Shown one piece after another: positions 26,869-35,414 of a stretch of DNA of 64,000 nucleotides; position 1 is the stretch's first letter; every line of letters begins with the position of its first letter. The stretch covers positions 23,795 through 87,794 of the forward strand of contig JAZKYL010000045.1 in the NCBI GenBank assembly GCA_045612105.1. The letters run 5' to 3'. The notes under the pieces were generated by a model, which was not told the origin of the DNA, did not search any database, and worked only from the letters and a program-made list of their open reading frames with translations. Both the position numbers and the translations under genes were made by a program. Origin of the DNA: SVTX01 sp045612105. GTDB lineage: Bacteria > Bacillota > Clostridia > Oscillospirales > CAG-272.

Positions 26869-29649
26869 ATGAAGAAGATGAGCATCCGCAATTATATTGC
26901 GATTATCTGCATCATCGTCAGCGTAATGCTGATCGCTTGTGCCTGCACAAAAGAACCTGCAGAGACCACAAGTGAAACCACCGCAGCTAACACTACTGTT
27001 GCAACTACCGAGGAAACCACCGAGGAAAAAACAGAAGCTGCTGAAAAGGTTACTTACAAGGTAACCGTTGTAGACGAGAACGGCGCACCTCTCGCAGGCG
27101 CAAACGTTCAGCTCTGCAGTGACACCTGCGTTCCCGGCGCTACCGACGCAAACGGCGTAGCAACCTTCACCCTCGAAGAAGCTGATTACACCGTTAAGGT
27201 AGTACTCGAAGGCTACAACGCAGCAGAGGCAACCTTCGCTGAAGGCAAGACCGAGGTTACGGTAACCCTTACCAAGGTAGCATCTGAGACCACTGAGGAT
27301 GAGACAACCAAGTCCGAGACCACCGAGTCTGAGGTTGAGACCACCGAGTCCGAGACCGAGACCACCGAGTCCGAGTCCGAGACCACTGAGACCGAAACCG
27401 AGGCTCCCCTTGGTTCTCTTGAGAACCCCATCATAGTTGACTTTGCATGGAGCGACGAGGATGCTGCCGCAAAGGCAACTGTAAAGGTTCCCGCAAACAC
27501 CACTTACTACTTCAGCTCCTACAGCAACATCGGCGGCATGCTTCTCAGCATCAACAAGGGTGAGGCTACTCTCCTCGAGGGCAGCATGTTTAACCCCCCC
27601 GTATTCTCTATTGAGAATGCAACCGACGCTGAGGCTGAGTACGCTCTTGTTCTTACTTATCCTATAGGTTCTTATATGAACCCCGAAGCTATCTTCAACG
27701 CTTCTTCCATCGTTGTTGACCTCGCTGAAGGCAATAATCAGGGATACTACTACAGATGGTTTACCCGCACCGAGGGTACTCTTGTCTTCACTTGCCCCGC
27801 AATCGAGGGTGTTGAGTATGATGTAATCCTTATCAACACTAACTCTTTCGCTATGGCATATCTCTCCGATAGCAATGATAGAACCGTTTCTATTGAAGTT
27901 GCTGCCGGCGACCAGGTTATCATCCAGGTAGTTACTCTTCCCGATGCTGAGTGGAACTATCCCGCACTCGAGACCACCCTTGAAGGTGAATTTATTGACC
28001 CCGTAGGTTCTCAGATGAACCCCGTGATTGTTTACAATCCTCAGAACATTGTTGTTGATATCGCTGAAGGCAACAACCAGGGTGTCTACTATAGCTGGAC
28101 TACTCGCAAAGCAGGTACCTTTACCGTTACCTGCCCCGCAGTTGACGGTGTTAATTACGAAGTTATTCTTCAGAATTTGACCACTCTGAAATACGCTTGG
28201 CTCTCCGAGAGCGATAATGAAACCGTTTCCCTCGACGTAGCTGCCGGCGACACGGTTATTATCCAGGTAGTTGCTATTCCCGTAAGTGTTTCCGAAACCG
28301 AGTGGAACTATCCCGCACTCAAGGCAACACTTAACGGTGTGTTTGCTGCTCCCGTAGGTACTGAGTTGAACCCCGAAGCTATTTTCAATGCAGAAAACGT
28401 TATTGTTAACGTTCCTGCAGGTCAGGGCAACTACTTCTACAGCTGGTATTCTCGCGCAGAAGGTGTTCTTACCTTTACCTGCCCCACTGTTGAAGGCGTT
28501 GCTTACGACGTTGAGCTTAAGAATATGACCACCTCCAGAAAGGCTTGGCTCTCCGAGAGCGAGGATGGAACCGTTTCCATCGACGTTGCTGCCGGTGATG
28601 AAGTTGTCATCAAGATAGCTGTTGTTCCCGTTAAGGTTTCCGATACCGAGTATAGCTACCCCGCACTTGAGACTGCTCTTACAGGTTCCTTCATCTACCC
28701 CTTGAGAACTATGAACAACCCCATCGTTATCGAGAACATCGCAGATGCGATCACTGCTAACGTTCCCGCTAACACCGAAGTATACTACAAGTGGTACAAC
28801 ACCGAAGGTGATGGCGTTATCGCAGTAACAACTGCTACTGAAAACGCTTGCCTTACCGTAAACAACCTTACTCAGAACATCTACGGCGATCTCGTTGAAG
28901 GTGCAGGCACAGCTTACACCACCGGCGCATATGGCGATGAGATCCAGATCGTAGTAAGCACCATTAAGGATATGGAGACCTGGACTTCTCCCGCAGGCGA
29001 AGTTGCATTCTCTATCGCAGTAACCCCCGCTACGAATGTTATGTCCGAGTCTCTTGAGATCACCGTTGAACCCGGCGTTCCTCAGATGTTCACAGGCTTT
29101 ATGCTCGGCGGTAAGCAGATCAACATCGCTAACGCAAGCGGTCTTATCGTAAGACACAACGGCGAAGTATTCTTCTGCGACGCAGAAAGCAATATCACCG
29201 GTCTTCTCACAGGTGGCAGAATGGGAGCTACTTTCGCTATTTATAACAACAGCGACGCTGCTGTTACCGTTACCGTTACCTTCACCGATCCCGTAGGCTC
29301 TTGGAATAACCCCGCAGAGCTTGTTATCGGTGAGAACTCCGCTAATATCGGCGAAAATGCTCAGGGTTACATCTACACCTACACCGCAACCGAGGCAGGT
29401 ACTCTTAGCATTACTATGCCTACCGATTCTCAGTGGAGTTATGCCATCAATAACTTGACTGCAGGCACATACGGCGATACTCAGTGGTCCGACAGCGATC
29501 CCGTTGTTAACCCCGGTACCGTAACCGTTAATGCAGGCGACGAGATTCAGGTCATCATAAACACTTATGATGCAGAGAATATGTTCGGTACTCCCGCAGG
29601 CACTATCACCTTCACTGCTGAGTTCGTTGCAGCTTCTGCTCAGGAATAA
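26869..29649 (+). CDS. Repetitive Thr/Glu-linker lipoprotein
   Basis: 926-residue surface lipoprotein (lipobox LIAC, C24), GGAGG before the ATG. After a Thr/Glu linker there is a carboxypeptidase-regulatory/SpaA-like domain (VTVVDENGAPLAGANVQL, about 60-140) and a second Glu/Thr/Ser linker. Several homologous ~110-residue beta modules follow, each opening with G-S-x-x-NP (PIGSYMNPEAIFN, VGSQMNPVIVYN, VGTELNPEAIFN, VGSWNNPAELV) and containing YYxWxTR and VTxDVAAGDxVIIQV. These resemble pre-peptidase C-terminal or carbohydrate-binding beta sandwiches. Codon use is strongly biased, suggesting high expression. It stands alone between its own promoter and terminator. Binding partner unknown. Confidence 0.8.
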   Translation: MKKMSIRNYIAIICIIVSVMLIACACTKEPAETTSETTAANTTVATTEETTEEKTEAAEKVTYKVTVVDENGAPLAGANVQLCSDTCVPGATDANGVATFTLEEADYTVKVVLEGYNAAEATFAEGKTEVTVTLTKVASETTEDETTKSETTESEVETTESETETTESESETTETETEAPLGSLENPIIVDFAWSDEDAAAKATVKVPANTTYYFSSYSNIGGMLLSINKGEATLLEGSMFNPPVFSIENATDAEAEYALVLTYPIGSYMNPEAIFNASSIVVDLAEGNNQGYYYRWFTRTEGTLVFTCPAIEGVEYDVILINTNSFAMAYLSDSNDRTVSIEVAAGDQVIIQVVTLPDAEWNYPALETTLEGEFIDPVGSQMNPVIVYNPQNIVVDIAEGNNQGVYYSWTTRKAGTFTVTCPAVDGVNYEVILQNLTTLKYAWLSESDNETVSLDVAAGDTVIIQVVAIPVSVSETEWNYPALKATLNGVFAAPVGTELNPEAIFNAENVIVNVPAGQGNYFYSWYSRAEGVLTFTCPTVEGVAYDVELKNMTTSRKAWLSESEDGTVSIDVAAGDEVVIKIAVVPVKVSDTEYSYPALETALTGSFIYPLRTMNNPIVIENIADAITANVPANTEVYYKWYNTEGDGVIAVTTATENACLTVNNLTQNIYGDLVEGAGTAYTTGAYGDEIQIVVSTIKDMETWTSPAGEVAFSIAVTPATNVMSESLEITVEPGVPQMFTGFMLGGKQINIANASGLIVRHNGEVFFCDAESNITGLLTGGRMGATFAIYNNSDAAVTVTVTFTDPVGSWNNPAELVIGENSANIGENAQGYIYTYTATEAGTLSITMPTDSQWSYAINNLTAGTYGDTQWSDSDPVVNPGTVTVNAGDEIQVIINTYDAENMFGTPAGTITFTAEFVAASAQE

Positions 29650-29684
29650 TTTCCTGCAAAACAATAAATAAAACATTACATTTT

Positions 29685-29714
29685 CTCCCAACGGGCAACC
29701 GTTGGGAGTTTTTT
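29685..29714 (+). terminator. Intrinsic terminator
   Basis: Stem CTCCCAACGG/CCGTTGGGAG with a 4-base loop and T6. Confidence 0.92.
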
Positions 29715-29745
29715 GTTCACTGCTCTTCAAAGTTTCAAAAAGCTA

Positions 29746-29774
29746 TTGATTTTAGCACAGATCTATGGTACAAT
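29746..29774 (+). promoter_or_regulatory. Promoter of the CxxC membrane protein / polyferredoxin operon
   Basis: TTGATT, 17-base spacer, TACAAT, about 48 bases before the ATG. Confidence 0.7.
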
Positions 29775-29821
29775 ATATAGTGGATTTGTATTGCTAAATA
29801 TCATCCGAAAGGACTATGTAA

Positions 29822-30610
29822 ATGACGAATAAAACTTTGAAAAAAATATATTTCGCATACGGTATATTGCTCTCTGCCCTCTTGATCATATCGGGAGTGC
29901 TTTTGATAATTTCCTGCGTAAGTATATATAATATCGGCGACGAGCCCTTCACCCCCGAAAATATCTCCGCGGCATTTGAGAAAATCAATGTCCCCGTGTA
30001 TATCACCCTCGGCGCGGTCTTGCTCGGCGCACTTTTAAAGATTGCCCTTCCCCCGGAAAAAGAAAAAGCAAAAGCCAAAATGAGCGAAAAAGCCACCCTC
30101 GCCCGTCTTGAAAAAAAGCTTGATAAAGAGACCTGCGATAAAGAACTTTCGGAAACGCTTGCAAAAAGCAAAAAGCTGTTAGCTGTTATTAAGATCGCCA
30201 TAGCCGCATTAACCGCAGCATTGGCTATTCCCTCTCTGCTATTTGTTTTCAACCTCAATAACTTTACACTCAAGACTAACGAAAGCGTTATGGCGGCTTG
30301 CACTTACATCCTCCCCTGGGCATTTATAGCAGCAGGACTTCTCGTGGGATATTCTTACATCGAAAAAGCTATCCTGAACAGACAGATCGCACTCTTGAAG
30401 CCCGAGGTGGCAAAGCACAACTTGAAAATAACCGAACAAACCGAATGTAAATGCTGCAAGAAAAAGCGAGAGACAAATCTCCTTATAGCAAGACTTGTGA
30501 TCCTCTTCTTGGCAGTAGGACTTATAATCGCAGGTATATTCAACGGCGGTATGGCAGACGTGCTTGCGAAAGCGGTCAATATCTGCACCGAGTGCATCGG
30601 TTTAGGTTAA
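29822..30610 (+). CDS. Membrane protein with C-terminal CD1871A-type CXXC domain
   Basis: 262 residues with four to five membrane spans. The C-terminal ~45 residues (LVILFLAVGLIIAGIFNGG, then AVNICTECIGLG) match the small CD1871A family of CXXC proteins, which is usually a separate ~60-residue protein next to a 4Fe-4S/TlpA membrane protein. That is exactly the neighbour here, 16 bases downstream. The N-terminal ~200 residues are an extra membrane and charged cytoplasmic region with another Cys cluster (CKCCKKK). A role in passing electrons or thiols to the partner is inferred. AAAGGA precedes the start. Confidence 0.75.
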   Translation: MTNKTLKKIYFAYGILLSALLIISGVLLIISCVSIYNIGDEPFTPENISAAFEKINVPVYITLGAVLLGALLKIALPPEKEKAKAKMSEKATLARLEKKLDKETCDKELSETLAKSKKLLAVIKIAIAALTAALAIPSLLFVFNLNNFTLKTNESVMAACTYILPWAFIAAGLLVGYSYIEKAILNRQIALLKPEVAKHNLKITEQTECKCCKKKRETNLLIARLVILFLAVGLIIAGIFNGGMADVLAKAVNICTECIGLG

Positions 30611-30626
30611 AGAGAGGTATAGCGAT

Positions 30627-32225
30627 ATGAATAAAATAAAAGCTTGGTTTAAAAACCGCCTACCCTCAAAGCGCAGACTTATACAGATCTACGCCATGCT
30701 CCTGTTCAACGCAAACCTCAAGGGCTTCAAAACGGGTAAGATCTACACTGGTTCGCTGAAAAATATGTGTACCCCGGGACTTAACTGCTACTCCTGTCCC
30801 GGTGCTTCGGGCGCGTGTCCTCTGGGAGCACTTCAAAACTCCCTCGCCAGCAGCGGAAAGACTGCCCCCTACTTCGTTTTCGGCATTATTATGCTCTACG
30901 GACTCCTTTTCGGTCGTTGGATCTGCGGATTTCTCTGCCCCTTCGGTCTTATTCAGGAGCTTTTACATAAGATTCCGACTCCCAAACTGAAAAAAGGCAG
31001 GATTACACGGGTATTATCCTATTTTAAGTACGTAATTTTTGTATTTTTCGTTGTTATATTGCCAATAGCCTACGCATTCAGAAACTTCCCGCTTCCGGGC
31101 TTCTGTAAGTATATTTGCCCCGCAGGAACTCTTGAGGGTGCTATGGGTCTGCTCTCAAATAGCGTAAACGAAGGCTATCTCGCTATGTTAGGTCCCCTTT
31201 TCACCTGGAAATTCCTGCTTATGGTCTCCTTTTTGGTGGCTTGCGTCTTTGTCTACCGACTTTTCTGCCGTTTCATATGCCCCCTCGGCGCGATCTACGG
31301 ATTCTTCAATAAAATATCCTTTGTCGGCGTTAAGGTAGACGAAAAAAGCTGTACCGATTGCGGTATCTGTGTAAATAAATGTAAAATGGATATAGCGCAC
31401 GTGGGTGACCACGAGTGTATCTTCTGCGGCGAATGTATCGACGTCTGCCCTACGAAGGCTATCAGCTGGAAGGGCTCGAAATTCGTTATGTCCACAGGTC
31501 TCGATGAGCTTGACGACAAGGACAGCGAGAAAAACAAGGCACTTATGAAGGAAAGAAACGCAAGGATCAAAAAGCGCAACGGAATTATAAAGACCGTTAC
31601 CGCGATCATTATGGTAGCCGTCCTTGCTACAGCCTTGATCTACTATAATTTCATCGACGGCAAAGACCAAACTCCCCCCATTATTACCGAGGAAAGTGAG
31701 TCTGAAACTCAAGGTGAAAGCACTCCCGATAAGCCCCAAAAGCCTGCCGTTGGCACGTCTGTAGGTAATCTCTTCCCCGATACCGACGTAGAGATCTTCG
31801 GCAGAGACGAAAAGCTTCCCATAGACTCGCTTCGCGGCAAGACCGTAGTGCTGAACTTCTGGTTCACTACCTGCGGCCCCTGTATCGAGGAATTGCCTCA
31901 CTTCTACGACGTGGCGGCTGAATATTCCGACGACGTAACGGTGATCGCCGTTCATATCGAGCAAAGAAACGTAAACGTCACCAAATGGATAGCCGAGTCC
32001 GATCACCCCGAGTGGAGCGACGGAACTATGCTTATCGGCTGGGATAGCGGCGAAGAATATAAAAAGCTCTTCTCGCTCCAGGTATTCCCCACCACTATCA
32101 TAATCGACAGAAACGGTGTCATCACCGACAAATTCTTCAAGCCTTTGAAGAAAGACCAGCTTGTTGATGCCATTGAAAAGGCTATGGCTAACGGCTACGA
32201 GGAAGAAATCGAAACGGAAGAATAA
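30627..32225 (+). CDS. NapH-like membrane polyferredoxin fused to a TlpA thioredoxin domain
   Basis: 532 residues. The N-terminal half is a NapH/NosR-like membrane module with paired Cys motifs (NCYSCPGASGACPLGALQ, ICGFLCP, FCKYICPAG, FCRFICPLG). Two 4Fe-4S ferredoxin motifs follow (CTDCGICVNKC about 242-252 and CIFCGECIDVC about 264-274), then a further span (about 320-340). The C-terminal TlpA/ResA domain has active site CGPC at 416-419. The order suggests ferredoxin-derived electrons crossing the membrane to reduce an external thioredoxin domain; the family layout supports this but it is not shown here. It is the second gene of an operon with the CxxC membrane protein. AGAGG precedes the ATG. 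Confidence 0.88.
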   Translation: MNKIKAWFKNRLPSKRRLIQIYAMLLFNANLKGFKTGKIYTGSLKNMCTPGLNCYSCPGASGACPLGALQNSLASSGKTAPYFVFGIIMLYGLLFGRWICGFLCPFGLIQELLHKIPTPKLKKGRITRVLSYFKYVIFVFFVVILPIAYAFRNFPLPGFCKYICPAGTLEGAMGLLSNSVNEGYLAMLGPLFTWKFLLMVSFLVACVFVYRLFCRFICPLGAIYGFFNKISFVGVKVDEKSCTDCGICVNKCKMDIAHVGDHECIFCGECIDVCPTKAISWKGSKFVMSTGLDELDDKDSEKNKALMKERNARIKKRNGIIKTVTAIIMVAVLATALIYYNFIDGKDQTPPIITEESESETQGESTPDKPQKPAVGTSVGNLFPDTDVEIFGRDEKLPIDSLRGKTVVLNFWFTTCGPCIEELPHFYDVAAEYSDDVTVIAVHIEQRNVNVTKWIAESDHPEWSDGTMLIGWDSGEEYKKLFSLQVFPTTIIIDRNGVITDKFFKPLKKDQLVDAIEKAMANGYEEEIETEE

Positions 32226-32255
32226 ATTGCAAATTAGCGGTGAGTTTGTTTTTTG

Positions 32256-32636
32256 TTCATTTTCTTTCCGCGTCGAAAGAAAACGAACCAAAAGAACGCC
32301 GCATAAGGGAAAGAGGGTCTTGAAAAATCAAAAGCAGCAAGCCGCATTTGATTTTTCTGCGACATCCTCTCTCCCCTATGAACCCCACTCACTTGTCGGC
32401 TTAGCCGACTTTTCCGTAAAGAAAACTTCTTTAAATATAAGAAAAACTCTGCCGTTGCAAGTTATATGCTCATCAACCAACAGCAGGGGTTGGGATTTTT
32501 AAGGGGGGGATATGCAGAAAATTCGGGCATTCATTATAGATAATTAAGTATCTTATTGCCGAATTTTCCAATCTCCCCAGCCCTTAAACGGCGTTTCTTT
32601 TGTAACTTTTCTTGTCGCTGATGACAAGAAAAGTTA
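32256..32636. mobile_element. MITE-like palindromic element without coding capacity
   Basis: A 381-base non-coding stretch fills the gap 32226-32688. Its ends (32256-32301 and 32589-32636) are imperfect inverted repeats of each other: the shared inner end reads CAAAAGAA(A)CGCCG on one side and its complement on the other. Each end can fold on itself (TTTTCTTTC/GAAAGAAAA; AACTTTTCTTGTC/GACAAGAAAAGTT). Internal palindromes lie at 32322-32357 (11-bp perfect stem), 32395-32409 and 32517-32568. No transposase, so at most a non-autonomous element. It separates the polyferredoxin gene from the GTPase fusion gene, for which I see no clear own promoter. Confidence 0.55.
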
Positions 32637-32688
32637 GTACAACACACCGATAAATCAAAATTTGAAAATTAAGAAAGGAGGAAAATCA

Positions 32689-35307
32689 ATGAAAAAGAAG
32701 CTGACCATAGGCATTTTAGCCCACGTTGACGCGGGTAAGACTACCCTTTCAGAAGCTCTGCTCTATATTTCGGGCAGAATACGAACTCTCGGCAGAGTAG
32801 ATCATAAAAACACATATCTTGATACAAATGCCGTGGAACGTGAACGCGGAATAACGATTTTTTCAAAGCAAGCGCGCTTTTCAAGCGAAAACTGCGATTT
32901 TATCCTCCTTGACACCCCGGGTCACGTGGATTTTTCTGCCGAAGCCGAGCGCGTGCTTTCTCTTCTTGACTATGCCATTCTTGTAGTCAGCGCGCCCGAT
33001 GGAGTGCAGAATCATACGAGGACTCTCTGGCAGTTGCTAGAAATATATAACGTACCCACGTTTATCTTCGTAAATAAGACCGACGTTTCAATAAAGCTCA
33101 CCGAGGATATTGAATCCGAGCTGTCGAAGATCCTATCCCCTTTTTGCGTAGGATTCTACGAAAAACAGACCAAGAGCGAGCTTGACGAAAAGCTTGCTAT
33201 GGCAAACGAGGACTTTTTAGAAGCCTTTCTCGCAGGCGAGGAGATAGACGACAGCGATATCGCCTCTCTCATATCCACAAGACGGCTCTTCCCCGTCCTC
33301 TTCGGCTCGGCTCTCCGAATGAACGGCATCGACTTCCTCCTTGACACCATCGATAAATATACCCTCGCCCCGATCTACGATACGGAAAGGTTCGGTGCCA
33401 GAGTATTCAAGATAGCAAGAGTAGGCTCGACTCGCCTGACCTATATGAAGATCACGGGTGGAACCCTCTCTGCACGAGATGAATTAACCTACACTTGTGA
33501 AAATAAACGATATGTTGAGAAGGTCTCTCAAATTCGACTGTATTCAGGCGAAAAGTTTGAACAATCAGAGCAGGTTTGCGCGGGTGAAATATGCGCCGTT
33601 TTAGGACTATCTGCTACTTTTTCGGGCCTCGGACTCGGTATCGAAAGCGACGGAGACCGCCCGATCCTGGAACCGGTTTTGTCTTATAGAATAAGCCTCC
33701 CCGAAGGGTGCGATCCCATGCTCTATTATCCTAAGCTCAAAGAGCTTGAAGAAGAAGAGCCTTCCCTTCATTTAAGCTGGAATTCAGAGCTTGCGGAGAT
33801 CGAAGCAAGGCTTATGGGCGAGATACAGATCGACCTCTTGAAAAGGCTCATAGCAGAAAGGTTTTCCATCGATTGTACCCTTGATGCGGGCAGGATTTTG
33901 TACAAAGAAAAGATAGAAAAAAAGGCAATCGGAGTAGGACATTTTGAGCCTCTGCGCCACTATGCCGAGGTCCAACTCCTCCTCGAACCCCAACCCAAAG
34001 GCACAGGCCTTATCTTCGATACAAGGCTTCCCGAAAACCTTCTCGACCTGAATTGGCAAAGGCTAATTTTATCTCATCTCTATGAAAAAGATCACCGCGG
34101 CACGCAGATAGGCGCACTTTTGACCGACACAAAAATCACTTTAGTCGCAGGGAAAGCACATTTAAAGCATACCGAAGGCGGCGACTTCCGCGAAGCAACT
34201 CTCCGCGCTGTCCGTCACGGGCTTATGAAAGGCGGATGTACCCTACTTGAGCCATATTATAAATTCCGTCTTGAGATACCGCAAAGCCTTGTGGGAAAAG
34301 CGATGTCAGATCTTCAGGCAAGGTGCGCGGATTTTGAGATCGAGTCCTCAAGTGCCGCCTCGGACACGTCTTTTGGCAGGCTCTCAGGCGAGGCTTTCGT
34401 GACAATTTCCGGAAGAGGCCCCGTCTCGACGCTTCACGACTACACCCGCGAGGTCATCTCCTACACTCGCGGCGAAGGCAAGCTTTCTTGCGTGAGCGAC
34501 GGATATGAGCCTTGCCACAATGCCGAGGAAGTGATCGCAAGCGTTGGCTACGATCCCGAGGGAGACCTTGCAAATACTCCGCATTCGGTCTTTTGCGACC
34601 ACGGCGCGGGATTTGTGGTAAACTGGCGCGAGGTGGACGGCTACAAGCACCTTGATCCCGGTATTTCCCTTTCGGATAAAGGCGAAACTGTAATCCCAAG
34701 AGTGACTACACTAGCAAGAAAATACCGCATCAGCGACGAGGAGCTTGAGGCTATAATGCTCCGTGAGTTCGGTCCCATTAAGCGCAGACAATATAAAGAG
34801 CCCAAGAGCATTTCAGCAAAGGAAGAAAAAAAACAGCACCGCCCCAAGGTGATAAAGCCTATGCGGAATATGGTGATAATAGACGGCTACAATCTGATAT
34901 ATTCCTGGGAAAGTCTCAAAAAAACCGCCGATTTCAGTCTTGAAAAAGCACGTGACGAGCTTATGGACATTCTCTCAAGCTACGTGGCATATACAAAAAT
35001 CGAGCTTTTGCTTGTTTTCGACGCATATCTCGTCAAGGACGGCGAGGGCTCGGAATTTATGCGCGACGGCTTCAAGGTGGTCTACACCAAGGCTGACCAG
35101 ACCGCCGACGCTTATATTGAAAAGGTAATGCACGATCTGGGACCCGATTACAGTATCAGAATGGTAACGGGTGACAGACTGCTTCAATTCTCTGCCGTTC
35201 ATTCGGGTATTTTGCGTATGACTGCACAGGAATTCATCGACGAGCTGACGAAGGTCGGCAACGAGATCACCGCATTCATAAAAAAGCTGACCGAGAGTCA
35301 GGACTGA
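32689..35307 (+). CDS. TetM-like ribosome-associated GTPase fused to a YacP/Rae1-type NYN ribonuclease domain
   Basis: 872 residues. The first ~650 residues are a translational GTPase of the Tet(M)/EF-G type: G1 AHVDAGKT (11-18), G2 RGITI, G3 DTPGH (75-79), G4 NKTD (129-132), then domains III-V. After a Lys-rich linker (about 700-725) comes a complete YacP-like NYN nuclease domain (727-872). Its acidic residues are in IIDGYN (D732), FDAY (D778), TADAY (D807) and TGDR (D829). Rae1 (YacP) of Bacillus cuts mRNA in the ribosomal A site, so the fusion may deliver an RNase to ribosomes. The start has a perfect AAAGGAGG; the in-frame upstream start at 32662 is rejected. Tetracycline resistance should not be assumed. 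Confidence 0.88.
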   Translation: MKKKLTIGILAHVDAGKTTLSEALLYISGRIRTLGRVDHKNTYLDTNAVERERGITIFSKQARFSSENCDFILLDTPGHVDFSAEAERVLSLLDYAILVVSAPDGVQNHTRTLWQLLEIYNVPTFIFVNKTDVSIKLTEDIESELSKILSPFCVGFYEKQTKSELDEKLAMANEDFLEAFLAGEEIDDSDIASLISTRRLFPVLFGSALRMNGIDFLLDTIDKYTLAPIYDTERFGARVFKIARVGSTRLTYMKITGGTLSARDELTYTCENKRYVEKVSQIRLYSGEKFEQSEQVCAGEICAVLGLSATFSGLGLGIESDGDRPILEPVLSYRISLPEGCDPMLYYPKLKELEEEEPSLHLSWNSELAEIEARLMGEIQIDLLKRLIAERFSIDCTLDAGRILYKEKIEKKAIGVGHFEPLRHYAEVQLLLEPQPKGTGLIFDTRLPENLLDLNWQRLILSHLYEKDHRGTQIGALLTDTKITLVAGKAHLKHTEGGDFREATLRAVRHGLMKGGCTLLEPYYKFRLEIPQSLVGKAMSDLQARCADFEIESSSAASDTSFGRLSGEAFVTISGRGPVSTLHDYTREVISYTRGEGKLSCVSDGYEPCHNAEEVIASVGYDPEGDLANTPHSVFCDHGAGFVVNWREVDGYKHLDPGISLSDKGETVIPRVTTLARKYRISDEELEAIMLREFGPIKRRQYKEPKSISAKEEKKQHRPKVIKPMRNMVIIDGYNLIYSWESLKKTADFSLEKARDELMDILSSYVAYTKIELLLVFDAYLVKDGEGSEFMRDGFKVVYTKADQTADAYIEKVMHDLGPDYSIRMVTGDRLLQFSAVHSGILRMTAQEFIDELTKVGNEITAFIKKLTESQD

Positions 35308-35368
35308 CGGAAAAGCACTCCACCGTGGGAGCTTTATTGTCAATAACATCAACAAGTCACTATTTTAG

Positions 35369-35377
35369 TGATATAAT
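35369..35377 (+). promoter_or_regulatory. Extended -10 promoter of the LRR lipoprotein gene
   Basis: TGA-TATAAT with no good -35; 38 bases before the start codon. Confidence 0.5.
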
Positions 35378-35414
35378 CAATCTAAACAAAATTCCCTTTA
35401 AGGAGAAAGAACAA

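Noticed and set aside
26854..29730. Minus-strand open frame of 958 codons opposite the repetitive lipoprotein
   Set aside because: It arises from strong codon bias of the real plus-strand gene; the plus gene has signal peptide, promoter, ribosome site and terminator.
32161..32502. 113-codon open frame reaching into the palindromic region
   Set aside because: Overlaps the end of the polyferredoxin-TlpA gene in another frame and continues into non-coding repeat sequence.
32689..35307. Tetracycline resistance gene tet(M)/tet(O)
   Set aside because: The GTPase belongs to the same superfamily, but the nuclease fusion and divergent sequence make resistance an unsafe call; no mobile element or conjugative context is seen.
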